A stretch of DNA of 64,000 nt from Macrothele yani (lineage: Eukaryota; Arthropoda; Arachnida; Araneae; Macrothelidae): assembly GCA_039090855.1 (NCBI GenBank), contig CM077002.1:84262194-84326193 (forward strand). The letters run 5' to 3'. The translations under genes and the position numbers were made by a program. The notes below the pieces were generated by a model. That model ran no database searches. It worked only from the letters and a program-made list of their open reading frames with translations, and was not told the DNA's origin. This document shows, one piece after another, positions 31,497-43,522 of the stretch (the stretch's first letter is position 1; each line of letters starts with the position of its first letter).

Positions 31497-34400
31497 TTGC
31501 AATTCTGTATAGCAGCACAATCAGTGTTAGTTACAAGGTTGGATCTGGGCCTTATACCAATCTCATCTCATTTGGATTTACGTCGTTGTGTCGACAGCCT
31601 GAAATCACAACCAAACATGACACCTTGCTATCGTTGAATGCTGTTGTTGAAGAGACTTGTCTGTAGTGGCATAGTTTCAAGCAACTGCATTTTTGAACGG
31701 CGGTGAAAGGTAATTAATCGCCGGGGTAGAACTAAAATAACCAAAAACCTGTTTCACTGCAATCCGGCCCTGGAATCAAGATGATTCTGGGTTCTTTGAT
31801 CTGACACTTAATTTTTCGGTAGTTAGATTTTTTATGAACATCCGACAATAAAAAGAATTGATGTTCCAACTCACGGAGCTCAGGCATTAACCTCGCATAC
31901 CTGTCGAAATCATTCCTTTCACAGAGTCTTTTAGATGCAGCAGTACTGTTGCTATAGACATGAAAATGAATTAAAGTAAGCATTGCTAACGAACGAATCC
32001 AAATGTTTTTATGTCCGTTGTTCAAGAAGCAGCTTTTGTTTCTTCATGACTTTGTTTATATAAAAATCATTTTCTTTATAACTAATAGTTCTCGCGCTTT
32101 TATAAAATTCTTAGTAACAGAACGGTTGTGATACACCAAATACGTAAAATAAAAATAACTATCCGTTTATTCCTAAGAAAGATAGGACTCGGTGTAGGCA
32201 TAAGGGCATCATCATCCTTATACGGCATACTTACAAAATGCTCAGACAGTCCTTCAATCACCAATGAGGCTGGTGTTTATGCTGTACCTCTGTCATATCT
32301 TGACGATATTCAAAAATATTACATCGGAATGACTACGCTCGTTTGGGACCAGAATCGGCTAACACAAAAGATATACCAATGAAGAAAAATCATCCACAGC
32401 TTTCTCCAGAGAAGTGAGTTTCAAGTCTGCAGTTACTATACAGAACTGTATTAAAAAATAAGCCAGCTACTCCAACCCAAAAGCAATGGCATTCATGGAA
32501 ACTCTGGAAATCATTACTAGTCGTGGCGTGTGCAACGACAGCGTCTCTGGAGTTGGCAAAAATGTGTATCCAATTCCTAAACGAATTTTCCCCTCCAAAT
32601 CGCCACGTTTCCAACCAATACATCACGTGAGTTCAAATTTAGAACACGCTGTGCATTTAATCAATCTTTGTTTGTCTCGTGTGATCACTCATATTTAAGA
32701 TGTTAGCGTTCTACTTCAGAACCTTGGTTCTACTATCTTAGTTTGTACTATGCTGTTAGCCTTGAAAACCCACCCGTAAATGAACGAAAGCTTGGCAAAA
32801 TGTACGTTTAATTTCTTACGCCAATAAAGGTACTTTTAGTTTTATAAAGTCCTTATTTGGTCATTTATGAAATAATTGTTGCTCTTTTTATAAAACCATA
32901 TGGAAAGGAAAAGACCCAAATTTAGAAATGCAATCGATGAAAATAAAACTCCGTTCCAAAAAATTCTCAAGTGTTACCAGTACATGCTAGCTTTATTCCA
33001 GTACATGCTAGCTCTGCGCAGGGAAATTTGCAGTCACATTGCTATTACTGGCCCACTAACTATCGGAATCATCAACACGCTGGTAAATATTTAATTCCGT
33101 CTACCGGATTTATATGACTTTTTGAAATCAGCTAATCACTCCGCGAAGTAAGTGTTAACGATTTTCAGCGTCTTACTAGAAAACAAAGAGTTCGTATTAA
33201 TATTTTAAGAATGTACATACAACATTATCAGCCGACAGTAAATACTGAATTTCTAAACAAAAGCAAATTCGCGTTCAGCAGTGAATCCTTTTGGGGTAAA
33301 ATTTGAGCTTCTCTTCCATTTACTTAATTTGTGTTGTGAGCATATAAGTGGCCTTTGGGTCTTGATCCTTTATTTTTCCTATCTGATTTTTTTCCGAAGG
33401 TGATTACATTGATTGTTGTCTCTTTTAGCGTGTATTATAGATTTACTAATGAAACAAGTTACTCGTTATGTCAGAATATCACTTTCTTCTGTTTACCATT
33501 TGCCCTCATTCCGTGCGAACTTTCTCATTTAAAAGGGAGACTGAAAAATCAGCAAAGCGAAAATTTCAATTTCTTCGAATCGATAAATTCCTGATCTACT
33601 GGAGGGAATTAAAGTGAGAGATGGTGGCGGAACAGATGCTGAAGGAAATGCAAAATATGTCATTTGTTGTAAAAAATCATATGTTAGGAAAACGCGCAAT
33701 TTCAAGTTTTCTTAGTTCTTCTTCTCATACTGAGATGGGTGGATGTTGAAAGAGGATTCTCATTTCAGCGGCGGATCGAATAGAAGCAGCATTTCATTAT
33801 GCCAGAAAGAGATTGGGCAGCCTGTCATGCAGAACCGATTCTCTTGCAAATGCTTGCTTTCTTAGTCTTCCATATGTCTGAAAGAGAGAGGCCCTTCCCT
33901 GGCGAGGTGGTCCCCTGGAGCCTCATACATCTGCCATGATTTGGCTCTTGCGCCTGTCTCATCCTCCGCATTCATATCTGGATTTCGTTTCCCAATATTT
34001 TGATCTTCCTTCGCGCTCGACAAAAATTCAGCCGTGCCTCTACGTCGGAGGCCGAATATGCTTGTTGCTTCGTGGCAAATCCTGTGTATCAACTGAGATC
34101 AAAGCAGTGTGGACGGATCTTGCTGATTGAAATAGAAGGAATGTATGTATTATTCACACTCTGAATGAGGAATCTTTTCCCCTCCCCTTTCAATTACACA
34201 TATATGGAGAGTAGCAGACGGAATTCTTTCAGAGCTCAAACAGACAGTACTTTCAGCTCCAAAATCGCGGTTCAATGTTTTGTTCATTTTTTCTTTTTTA
34301 TGAAAATACGTTTTTAATCGAAATGGAAAATCGATTTGGCAAACATCGGTTCGTTTGAGGATTCAGAAAGATTTGGTACTAAATGACTCTTTATTTCAGT

Positions 34401-34540
34401 CTAAGCTTACATCCGTCAAAGCAGTTATCACAACCACGTTCACGTGTAGCGTACATTTTGTGAAGACGAAGAAAAATACAATAGGAGAAAGAAAGAAGTT
34501 TTGCAATTGCATTTTTGTGTTATGAATGTCTTCTTTTATA
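31497..34540. other. Intergenic, nothing recognised
   Basis: Only short ORFs without recognisable motifs. A 21-bp direct duplication (CCAGTACATGCTAGCT twice) sits at 32977-33013. I see no exon-like block or repeat copy. Confidence 0.4.
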
Positions 34541-35760
34541 TACTATCTACCAACAAGTGATTGGAAACCTGTGATAGCTAAAGAAGACGAAGTTTATTCA
34601 CCTTCAATAGTTGGTGGAGCCTCCACGAGCGGCGATTACAGCTGCGACCCTCCGGCTCATACTCTCAACCAGGCGTTGTATGATGGCTAGCGGTATTTTC
34701 TTCCACTCGGCTTGGAGAAGACAGGTCAGTTCCTTCACTGATTTCGGACGGTGGGGGCACCCCTCAAGTCGACGTTCCAACTCGTCCCAGAGGTGCTCAA
34801 TAGGGTTAAGGTCCGGGCTCTGCGCAGGCCAGTCCATTCGATTAACCACATTGTCACCATACCAAGCCATGGTGGGCCTCGCAACATGACAGGTGGCATT
34901 GTCATCCTGAAAGTAACATGGGTCCACCCCGTAAAACTGCCATAACGTAGGAAGCGCATGGTCATCCAAAATGGTGCAGTAGGTCTCGGCGTTGAGTCTA
35001 TCAAGAATTGCGACCAAGGGTCCCGTGCCATACTAGGAGAAACACCCCCATAGCATAATTCCACCGCCCCCGAATTTCACAGTTGGCACAATACATTCCG
35101 GCAGGAGAGCGTTCTCCAGGCAGACGCCAAACCCAGACCCAGCCATCCGAACGGTAGAGGGTGAACCTTGATTCGTCACTCCAGAGAACCTGTTTCCACT
35201 CTTCAACGGTCCACTGTCGACGTTCTTTGCACCACGTTAGCCGAGCCGCGCTTTTGGACTTGGTGATCAAAGGCTTGTGGACGGCAGCACGTCCACGATA
35301 ACCGAGCAGATGGGCTTCCTTACGGATAGTATTAATCGAAAGAACACTCCCGGATGCCTGTTGAAACTCCTCGCGGATGTGGCCCATCGATTTGGTGCGG
35401 TTCTTCCGAATTTCTCTGGCCAGCACCCGTTGGTCTCTAACTCCCAGTTTTGTGGGTCTGCCGGGTCGGGGCACATTCCGACAGTCACCTCTCATCTTCC
35501 ACTTGCCAATCACGTAGACCACTGTCGATTTTAGGTACTTCAACTCGCTGGATATGTCACGTATGGATCGGCCATTTCTGTGATTCCCGACGATTACACC
35601 TTTCTCGAAATCAGAGAGCTCCGAACTGCGTGGCATCTTGCATGCGACTGGTTGCGTTGTTGTTTCCCACACGATATTTAACGGCGGCGGCCGTGACGTG
35701 TATCAGGACCGCAGATATCGTCGATTGCAGGGGTGTCCAATTACTTGTTGGTAGATAGTG
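34541..35760 (-). mobile_element. Tc1-like transposon, family E (dead)
   Basis: Ends are TACTATCTACCAACAAGTGA at 34541 and the complement of CACTATCTACCAACAAGTAA at 35760, each flanked by TA. Length 1220 bp. Confidence 0.9.
34604..35672 (-). pseudogene. Tc1-like transposase, family E
   Basis: The first frame, 35672-35001, includes MPRSSELSDFEKGVIVGNHRN (the probable true start is the internal Met), the HTH pair, the GRPTK hinge, LGYRGRAAVHKPL and the catalytic [12 protein letters not shown] frameshift near 35110 and a TAG in the glycine-rich [13 protein letters not shown] region interrupt it. The second frame, 35017-34604, has YFQDDNATCHVAR (catalytic Asp), SPDLNPIEHLWDELERRL (catalytic Glu) and the ending SMSRRVAAVIAARGGSTNY. 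Only two or three lesions are seen. Confidence 0.9.
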
Positions 35761-35762
35761 TA

Positions 35763-36428
35763 TTTCGAGCGCATCTTGTATGTTCAGAATCAATACCTTT
35801 ACATCTGAAGGGGGACATAAAAAAATTGTTGATATAGATCTCAAGGGAAATATGTGTGTGCATATGAACATAGGCTTACATTATTGTAAATGTTACATAG
35901 CAACAGAGACATGTGTCAGCGAAATGCAGAACAGTTAGTAGGTATTCAAGAAATTCAAATGGCGTGGACTGTTTAAGAATTTGTTAGCTTCCTAACCACG
36001 AAAACCATGTAACCGAATTCGATTCACACTTAAAAACCATTGCTTGATTACACAGGTCAGCATTTTTCTTGTTGTTTACAAAATAAAAGCGACTTTTTTC
36101 CATTGCGCTTTTGTCACTGTCTGTGCAAATAAAACTCGCCTTTGGTTAATGCGAATATTTGTTGTGTGCATCGAGTGCATATATCATCGAAATTTAGTAA
36201 TAATATTTTACGACGGGCTATATAGCAATCCACGCATATGCATTTATAGTTAATAATAGTTATAATTTATATATTTATAATTCATAATACTTGATCATAT
36301 TAAAGTGAGAAATTTATTTGCTATAATAGTATGGCTAGTGTTCAGCATGCCTACCGGTTAATACGTCAGTATTGACCTTTTGATCCTGGCATTCATTCCG
36401 TCAATTAAGTTTAATGCTAATTTTGCTG
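35763..36428. other. Intergenic, nothing recognised
   Basis: AT-rich with no supported feature. Confidence 0.4.
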
Positions 36429-36632
36429 CCCCGGCGGCGTAGTGGTCTAAACGATGGCTTCTGATCATTCATCTGAGGTGGGTCTCGGTTCGAATTCCGA
36501 TGAGGTGTGGATGTTGTTTGTCTTACGGTACTGGCTCTGTCCCTTCTCTGGAGCCAGTAGCCCTAAATTAGGGACGGGCGACTGTTTATAGCCCATTGAG
36601 TTGCTCACGGTGGTCGTTAAACCTTCACTCAA
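36429..36632 (+). repeat. tRNA-derived SINE, best-preserved copy
   Basis: The head GGCGTAGTGGTCTAAACGAT has A-box character and GGTTCGAATTCC is a good B box, 50 bp apart, so an internal pol III promoter is present. The body contains TGTTTGTCTTACGG, the GGAGCCAGTAGCCCTAAATT block with a CCTAAATTAGG palindrome, and GAGTTGCTCACGGTGGTCG, with TTAAACC at the end. At least eight relatives lie in the window. Confidence 0.85.
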
Positions 36633-36699
36633 AATAGAAATTTTTAAATTTCAGTTTGACTTTCAATAAAGTCAGGTAACACCGTCGATTGATTGTTTA

Positions 36700-36896
36700 G
36701 AGGTTTAACGACCACCATGAGCAACTCGGTGGGCTATAAGCAGTCGCCCATTCCTAATTTAGGGCTATGGTTTTAAAGAAGGGGAGAGAGTTAGTGCTGT
36801 AAGTCAAACACAACATCCATGCCCACCAGGATTCAAATCCGGATTCATCTCGGACAATGGTCAAAAGCGGGAGCTTAGACAACTGCGCCCTAGGGA
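36700..36896 (-). repeat. tRNA-derived SINE copy, tail-to-tail with its neighbour
   Basis: Minus-strand copy of the SINE, 67 bp from the plus-strand copy at 36429-36632, so the 3' ends face one another and form an inverted repeat. The head has GGATTTGAATCCTG as B box. Confidence 0.8.
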
Positions 36897-38718
36897 CGGC
36901 ATTCATTCTTACGCATCCACAATGCTGATGAAGGTCTCCATAAGTTACTTTCAAATGTACTGAGAGGGTCACAAGAACCGACATACATATCAACATACTA
37001 TACCATTATGAAGCTTCTCCTCCATAAGCCGATAAATAACTACTATTCAATTTCTTAATAGATTATTATTAAGTATTTCAATCAGATGCACATATTACTG
37101 CAATCTGATATCGCGACCACATAAAAAAATTCGAAAATAATTCTTGTTTAACCATATCTGTACCATGTAAAAAGCATTTTTGCAAAAAGATAAGAAAAAT
37201 GTTCTTGCCTTCTAATTATATCCCCCAAACTCGGCTGAAACTCTAATAAGTTTTATTTGTAATGAAAATCACTGAGCACACTCTGAATAAACAGTTGTGG
37301 TGCAGAATCATGATTTTTCTAACTGATGAAAGAAGTAAAACTTTTCTGGTTCAGGATGTATGACGTCATTATCTATTTTACCTTCTGTTTCTGTTTACCT
37401 GCTTTTATGAAAATTTTGTTTACCTCTTGTTATGCTTTTTGCATAATATGCTACGTCCGAGATCCCAAGTGTTTATTTCTTTAGGTTACACTGACAGTTA
37501 GTCAAGTCAAGCAGGCTTAGATAAAACTGAATATGGGGAAAGAGTTGGAGGATCGTGAGGAGACCCATTGACGATGACGGGCACCCAATGGCAAAGAAAT
37601 TTTCCCAATCCGACTTCTACAAATAGAGTTCCGTACTGAGTTCAAGCATAATTTTTGATTAGGTACAACGCTCGAAACTTTGTGAGTAATATTTGCTGTG
37701 ATATCAGCTATACACAGTATATGAAAGCTATAACAGTACATGAAACGCTAGTCACATTCACGCGATACAATTACGGAAACACGTTCTCTGCGGCTTACTT
37801 TTGTACTTACACCGAATCAGCAGAGAGAGCATGGCTCGCACACGGAATTTTCATACTCATTGCGGCTGTAATAATTAGCAAACCCTATCGTGGGCTACCT
37901 CCTCATATGATTTTCTGCTCGATTTGAGTCCTTTTTCTGGATGTTACAATCTCATGAAACAGCTGTGCTGTTAATGTAATTTTTAACATCTATTAACTGA
38001 CTCACTGAATATTTTCTTTGTTTGAGCCTTAAATCTCTTCCACGGAGGGTCAGGAAACTTATTATTTATTATAATACATATAGTACTGTAGGAAATATGC
38101 AATTAGAATACAGTATATACCAATTAATTGGGGGCGCATTGCTGCTAGAACACTTTAGCCCAATCAGACGGCTGCCCCAATTATGCGAAGCTTTATCCAA
38201 AAGAGATAATTTGCGGTGTTCTCTAAGAAATGTTCTAAATAATAGGCTGCTCCGATTAACCGATGACCCAATAGATCCGAGTTTAGGCTCAGTGTTCAAG
38301 TATCTGGGAGCCCTAGACTGCAAAATCGTCGGCAGCGGTATTACGATTTTAAAAACTACAATTATTATTGTAGGTATTCGTGAAGTCTTATAATGCTAAA
38401 GACTTGATGATTGCATGAATACGTTTGATAGTGCTTTTTTACTAGATGAAGCTTTTGCTTAAAAAAGCGAAGCAAACACTCTTCCTTAAGGTTAGTTCTT
38501 CTTCTATCGTAACTTGTTTACCATTTTTTATCAGCTAAAATACATTTAACCTTTTTGTTTTTATTGCACGAAGCACATTTATCAGTTTCCTTCAATCTAG
38601 TTACTCTAGCTCTCGCTATCAATTTTTGTGTTTGACAATATTTGCTTATGAATTTCCTTTTTGCATTGAATAAAGTTCTCTTTCTCGTCGTTATCATTCT
38701 ATTTATTTACTTGTTTAT
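36897..38718. other. Intergenic; one unidentified 123-codon ORF
   Basis: The plus-strand ORF 38022-38393 is open for 123 codons (LPQLCEALSKRDNLRCSL, LTDDPIDPSLGSVFKYLGAL). It is long for this AT-rich context, but I recognise no domain and no flanking gene structure, so it may be chance. Nothing else is seen. Confidence 0.25.
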
Positions 38719-38726
38719 ATATAATT

Positions 38727-40750
38727 CTCTGCTTTAGAAGGGGTTCTCTGCTTTAGAAGGCCTAACATCGGAAGAAGTGGACATCTCTGAAGTTAACAGA
38801 AAAGTAACCAAAGCTCTTATGGAAACAGCAACAAAATTAGCTGGGTCTAAGAACAAGTTGCATGTAAACAAATTATCAGGAAAAACCAAAATGTTGATGC
38901 AAAAAAGAAGAGAGATGAGGACAACTAAAGTAGATGTGACTTCCAAAGTGGAATATATAGAGCTATGCAAGACAGTAAGAAAAAGTATCACTGAAGACGT
39001 AAGAAAATTCAACTGTGAACTAGTGAGGAAAGCAATTGAAAACAACCAAAGCCTAAAGATACCAAAGGGACATCTCAGTAAGGGAAGAAAACAGATTATG
39101 GCACTGAGAAAAGAAGATGGTTCTGTAACAAGAAATAGAGGCGAAATTTTGACAAGAGTGAAAGATTTCTACTCCAAATTATATGAAAGGGATGATACAT
39201 GCACTCCAGACATCATGAAAGATACCAGTACCAGAGTTCCTCCAGTCCTTCCAGCAGAAGTTGCACATGCAATCAAGAACATGAAGCGGGGAAAAGCTCC
39301 AGGAGAAGATGGAATTACTGTAGACATCATACAAGAAGCAAGTGGAGAAATTGAAACAGTACTCGCCCAAATTTTCACTCGATGCCTTAATGAAGGAAAG
39401 ATTCCTGAGGATTGGAACACCGCTACAATGATCCTGCTACATAAGAAAGGTGACATTGAGGATCTCAGAAACTACAGACCTATCAGCCTCCTATCAGTAG
39501 TTTATAAAATCTTCACTAAAGTTCTTTCACACCGCTTGAAGGTAACACTGGACATGGCTCAACCGAGAGAACAAGCTGGATTCAGGAGTGGCTACAGCAC
39601 AATAGATCATATCCACGTACTGAGAGAACTAATTGAACGAGCGAGGGAATATGAACTTCCATTGTGCATGGCTTTTATCGATTATGAAAAAGCCTTTGAT
39701 TCGGTGAAACCATCAGCAGTTACAATGGCTCTGAAAACCTGCGGTATTGAAGATGCATACATTAATATTATTAATAACATCTATGAAAATGCAAGTGCAA
39801 AGATTCGGCTGTTTGAAAATACAACACACATAAAAATTAAAAAAGGAGTGAGACAAGGTGACACCATATCTCCGAAGCTCTTTAATGCCACATTGGAGAG
39901 TGTTTTTCAGTCACTGAGCTGGGAAAACAAAGGGATCAAGATTAATGGAGATTATCTAACCCACCTTCGCTTTGCTGATGACGTAGTCATTTTTGCAACT
40001 ACCCCATCAGAGCTGCAGAGTATGATCCAGGAACTTGCTGACAAGAGTAAAGAAGTGGGATTAAAAATGAACTTTCAGAAGACAAAAGTGATGTTCAATG
40101 CTTTTACAAGAAATGAAGATTTATTGATTGATGGAGAAAAGCTGGAGATAACAGACACGTACGTTTATCTTGGACAGCAGATATCAAGTGAGGGTCACAT
40201 TGATGAAGAAATTAATCGGCGTACAAAACTTGCCTGGAGAGCTTTTGGAAGAAACAGCATAATTTTCAAGAGCAATATGCCATTATGTCTTAAAAGAAAA
40301 GTGTTTGATCAATGCATCCTTCCAGTGCTTACGTATGGTGCAGAGACGTGGACCTTAACTAAAAGAGATATACAAAGATTGCAGACAACTCAAAGAGGCA
40401 TGGAGAGGTGCATGCTTGGTGTAACCAGGAGATAAGAAGAGGAACTCGTGGATCCGAAAAATGACAAGAGTGGAAGACGTCATGATCAGAGTTAAATCCC
40501 TGAAATGGCAATGGGCTGGACATACTGCCAGAAGGACAGATCATCGATGGACAGCCGAAATTTTAGATTGGATTCCAAGGGACAGGAAAAGACCCAGAAG
40601 AAGACCACATGGGAGATGGGTGGATGAAATTCGAAAGTATGCAGGGGTGACATGGAGGAGACTGGCACAAGACAGACTGTTGTGGAGGAAACTTGGGGAG
40701 ACCTTCGTCCAGCAGTGGATTGATAATGGTTGACAATGATGATGATGATG
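38727..40750 (+). mobile_element. RTE-clade LINE, copy b (5' truncated, with TSD)
   Basis: ATATAATT occurs at 38719-38726 and again at 40751-40758, directly after the GAT tail, a clean 8-bp target duplication. The 5' end starts within the linker before RT, with a local 17-bp duplication (TTCTCTGCTTTAGAAGG at 38725-38741 and 38744-38760). Confidence 0.93.
38777..40733 (+). pseudogene. RTE reverse transcriptase, copy b (nearly intact RT)
   Basis: The first frame has 552 codons (38777-40435). Linker residues 1-160, then RT: GKAPGEDGI at 172-180, NYRPISLLSVVYKIF at 232-246, QAGFRSGYSTIDHI at 266-279, FIDYEKAFDSV at 300-310, GVRQGDTISP at 357-366, catalytic FADDVVIFA at 399-407. A 2-bp deletion at about 40432 relative to copy a shifts the frame; the last 90 codons (40461-40733) give the C-terminal HRWTAEILDWIPRDRKRPRR. 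The endonuclease is missing by 5' truncation, so it is not autonomous. Confidence 0.92.
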
Positions 40751-41125
40751 ATATAATTATATTTCTAGGAAGTTCATTCATGGGTCAGTGTGCATTTTAC
40801 CGAGTGACATTATTTTTCGAAGTAGTTCTTTTAACTTCCAATGACGTTTTTTCTTAAATGTCCCTTTTTGTGAACACAGCAAACTTAGTTTGAGTTCTCT
40901 TAGGGAATAAAGTTTTTTCCTGCTCCAGTTTAAGCGTAATGAAATCGATTTATCAAACAGTCTTTACCATTCGAACCCTTGTGACGTGTTCTTAACAGTG
41001 CGTGTGAGTTGATACATATTTGATGCATTGATACCCCTATGACGTACTACGGAGGTAAAGCACGTTCAAGACGACAAATATGCTGCAATACATTCCGTTC
41101 GTGTAGCTTAGTTGGGAGAGCAACG

Positions 41126-41288
41126 TGTGACGTACCTGCCAGCAGGACGCACACGACATAAAGGCAGATAGGAATCAGAATGAACGTCTGCGTAGCTCAG
41201 TTGGTAGAGCGACTTGTTCCGGAATAAGCGGACTCGGGTTTGAATCCCGGCGTAGACCAAAAATGACGGATAAATTTACTTCGTTATA
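41126..41288 (+). repeat. TRIM-1 5' LTR
   Basis: 163 bp, TGTGACGTACC ... CTTCGTTATA. Its central 72 nt are tRNA-like. Termini match those of the gypsy LTRs in this window. Confidence 0.92.
41186..41257 (+). other. tRNA-like cloverleaf in TRIM-1 5' LTR
   Basis: Acceptor arms GTCTGCG and CGTAGAC pair over 7 bp (one G-T). D arm GCTC/GAGC, T arm TCGGG/CCCGG around TTTGAAT. A box TAGCTCAGTTGG and B box GGGTTTGAATCC give a type-2 pol III promoter. The anticodon loop is 6 nt (TCCGGA), so a working tRNA is doubtful. Confidence 0.75.
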
Positions 41289-41289
41289 A

Positions 41290-41301
41290 TGGCGCCCGAA
41301 C
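41290..41301 (+). other. TRIM-1 primer-binding site (tRNA-Lys type)
   Basis: TGGCGCCCGAAC, one base after the LTR; same primer site as gypsy-1. Confidence 0.9.
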
Positions 41302-41547
41302 TATCCGGATGACCCGACCGTTCAAAATCTCGCAATGGTGTGATGTTCTTTCCACACCGCGAGATAGGAAAAATAAGAGAATCCCTTCTCCAGCGCTTCG
41401 AAAAATAAATGTGTGTGACGTTGCATTCCACACACCAGATTGACTGGGAGTTCTCAAGTGCACGTTCTACAGTGGATGGCTGCCTGCAACGATTCATGGT
41501 CACGGCTGACCCGTGGGCCATGCCCCTGGCCCTCTTTCGGGGGGGGA

Positions 41548-41709
41548 TGTGACGTACCTGCCAGCAGGACGCACGCGACATAAAGGCAGATAGGAATCAG
41601 AATGAACGTCTGCGTAGCTCAGTTGGTAGAGCGACTTGTTCCGGAATAAGCGGACTCGGGTTCGAATCCCGGCGTAGACCAAAATGACGGAGAAATTTAC
41701 TTCATTATA
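41548..41709 (+). repeat. TRIM-1 3' LTR with tRNA-like core
   Basis: 162 bp, near-identical to the 5' LTR. The tRNA-like core at 41608-41679 has a perfect B box GGTTCGAATCC. Confidence 0.92.
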
Positions 41710-41762
41710 AACGTACTATCCGGAGTGAGGGGGCACGTTTTCGATCCCCATCATTGACGAAC

Positions 41763-43522
41763 TTGCGATTTCACGTCTCTTTCTCGAGCGTTAGTACTTT
41801 TCGGTGTTAGATTAACGTATATCTAACATACTCATTCGTTTTGACGACTAAAGTTTTACTAATGACATTTCTTTATAGATTATCGTACTTATGCCGGTTT
41901 TCATCATGTATTTCAGACGTTTAATTCGTAATAAGGAAATCGTCTGGGCATGTGTTTTCTGAGAGCGCAATGGTTTCCTTCGAATTTATTTTTACTTCAG
42001 AACATTTTGCTGTTCAATTGTTTTCTACCGCTGTAGTGTCTAGCTGAAATGTTCGAAAAGATCAAACTTGACAGCAAGTCCGTGAGTGGTTAAATGAGTA
42101 ATGGGCCCTGGCAAAATTTCTCGCTCCGGTCATAAACACCATGCTAACTTTCATCATTTAGAGAACAGACGGAAAGCTTCAATAAATTCTCAAGTGAAAC
42201 TTTTACAGTAGACAACTGAAATAATAAACGTTTTTTTTTCGTGAAGAATAAAAGCTTTTAGAAGAAAATTTCATGCACAGAAATAGCGATAATGCTTCGA
42301 ATTAATTTTTATTGGAATTTGGGAACAATAAATAAACTAAATTTACGTTTTTTAAGATTTCGTGCAAATTCTACGAGCTTTTCCTATTTTTTACTATATA
42401 AGCCATGGTTAATTCTGAATTTCTCACTAAAATGATGCTAATGTAAAACGTAGTTTGCATACTTCCCAACGTACGCAATGCGTACATGACACGGAATAAC
42501 TAAATAATTTTATATTGTGTGATTATTTGAAATCTAAGTTCTTTAACTTATGGACAGCATTTGCCGTAGGCGAAATTTCGAAGGCCGATCGATGCCGGTA
42601 ACATTCGGAACAACTGAAATCGACCAGTTTCCAATTAGGTCTGCCTCGCTCTCTGTTCTCATCGATGATGGTTGCCCACTCACAAATCAAATAAATTCCC
42701 TTTGAATCAGTTTCAGATGTCCAGGCCTGAGAAATGCGGAGAGGATTTCTTACATTAGCTTCGCAGTCCCTGTTTCTGTAGAATGTGGGGTGCGTATTGC
42801 AGGGCGTAGTGTTTTGTTTTGTCAGCGATTTACAAAATCATTTTATTTGATCACAAAATTCAGCTGCGGGCCGCGCCAGTGGTCAATTTGTGCAGGCAGT
42901 AGCTCGGTATGCAAAATATCTGCTTCAAAACAAAGACAGATTTTCTTTGTAGTTAAACAAAGACAGATTTTCTTTGTAGTTTTAGTTGTTTTCCTTCCCC
43001 CATTTTATTTTCCAAGCCAAAGAGGCCCGCATCACCGCGATGCTTCTTCGCAAAGTTGCTTTCCTGGGAATGCGTGCAGTTGAGGTGATCCATCTCAGAG
43101 TGCTGGTGGAGGAGGGAACAACGGAAAGCCACAGAATGTGTGTGTTTTGGAGGTACTGAAACTTGTATAAAAGATAAGCATATTATCATGGCGAGATATC
43201 ATTTCTCATGAAGATAAATTATATTTCGTCGTAAATCGTAGATTAACAAGACAGCTATTATGTCTCTGACAGCGGTCTTCTGTTGTCCATTACTCAACAA
43301 ATAAATAGATCAAGTAGGCAAATAAAGGAATAAATAAATGTTATAAATGTGCTGCATAGATACTGAAGCAATGAAATTCCAGAATCAGTTTTCTTTAACA
43401 CTGAACTACATATTATTGAATGAGCGCCACGTTATTATTCTACGCATCAGTTTTCCTGAGATAACATGATTTGCCAAGTTTATCCTTTTTTTGGATCAGT
43501 TCTGTGCGCAGCGACCTATGTA
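41763..43522. other. Intergenic; one short direct duplication
   Basis: A 27-bp unit is tandemly duplicated at 42928-42954 and 42955-42981 (core GACAGATTTTCTTTGTAGTT). No gene is recognised. Confidence 0.5.

Larger units (their letters stand above)
41126..41709 (+). mobile_element. TRIM-1, miniature LTR retrotransposon with tRNA-like LTRs
   Basis: Two LTRs (41126-41288 and 41548-41709) differ at only a few positions. Between them lie a tRNA-Lys primer-binding site (41290-41301), about 240 bp of non-coding DNA and a purine/G-rich tract (TTTCGGGGGGGGA) before the second LTR. AACG at 41122-41125 and 41710-41713 is the 4-bp target duplication. The total of 584 bp has no gag or pol, so it must rely on another element. 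TRIM-2 shares LTRs and internal left half. Confidence 0.93.
41097..41762 (+). other. tRNA-like sequence split by TRIM-1
   Basis: The left part (41097-41125) starts GTTCGTGTAGCTTAGTTGGG with an A-box; the right part (41711-41762) has GTTTTCGATCCCC as B box and ends ACGAAC, which pairs with the initial GTTCGT. GCTT/GAGC can form a D stem. The anticodon arm is poor. The TRIM sits just after the D arm, with AACG duplicated. It may be a tRNA pseudogene or SINE head. Confidence 0.5.

Noticed and set aside
38022..38393. 123-codon ORF as a host gene
   Set aside because: No recognised domain, no splice or promoter evidence, and isolated in AT-rich DNA. Kept only as a low-confidence remark.
41186..41257. 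Genuine tRNA gene
   Set aside because: The anticodon loop has 6 nt, and the same sequence is present in both LTRs of a mobile element; treated as tRNA-like.
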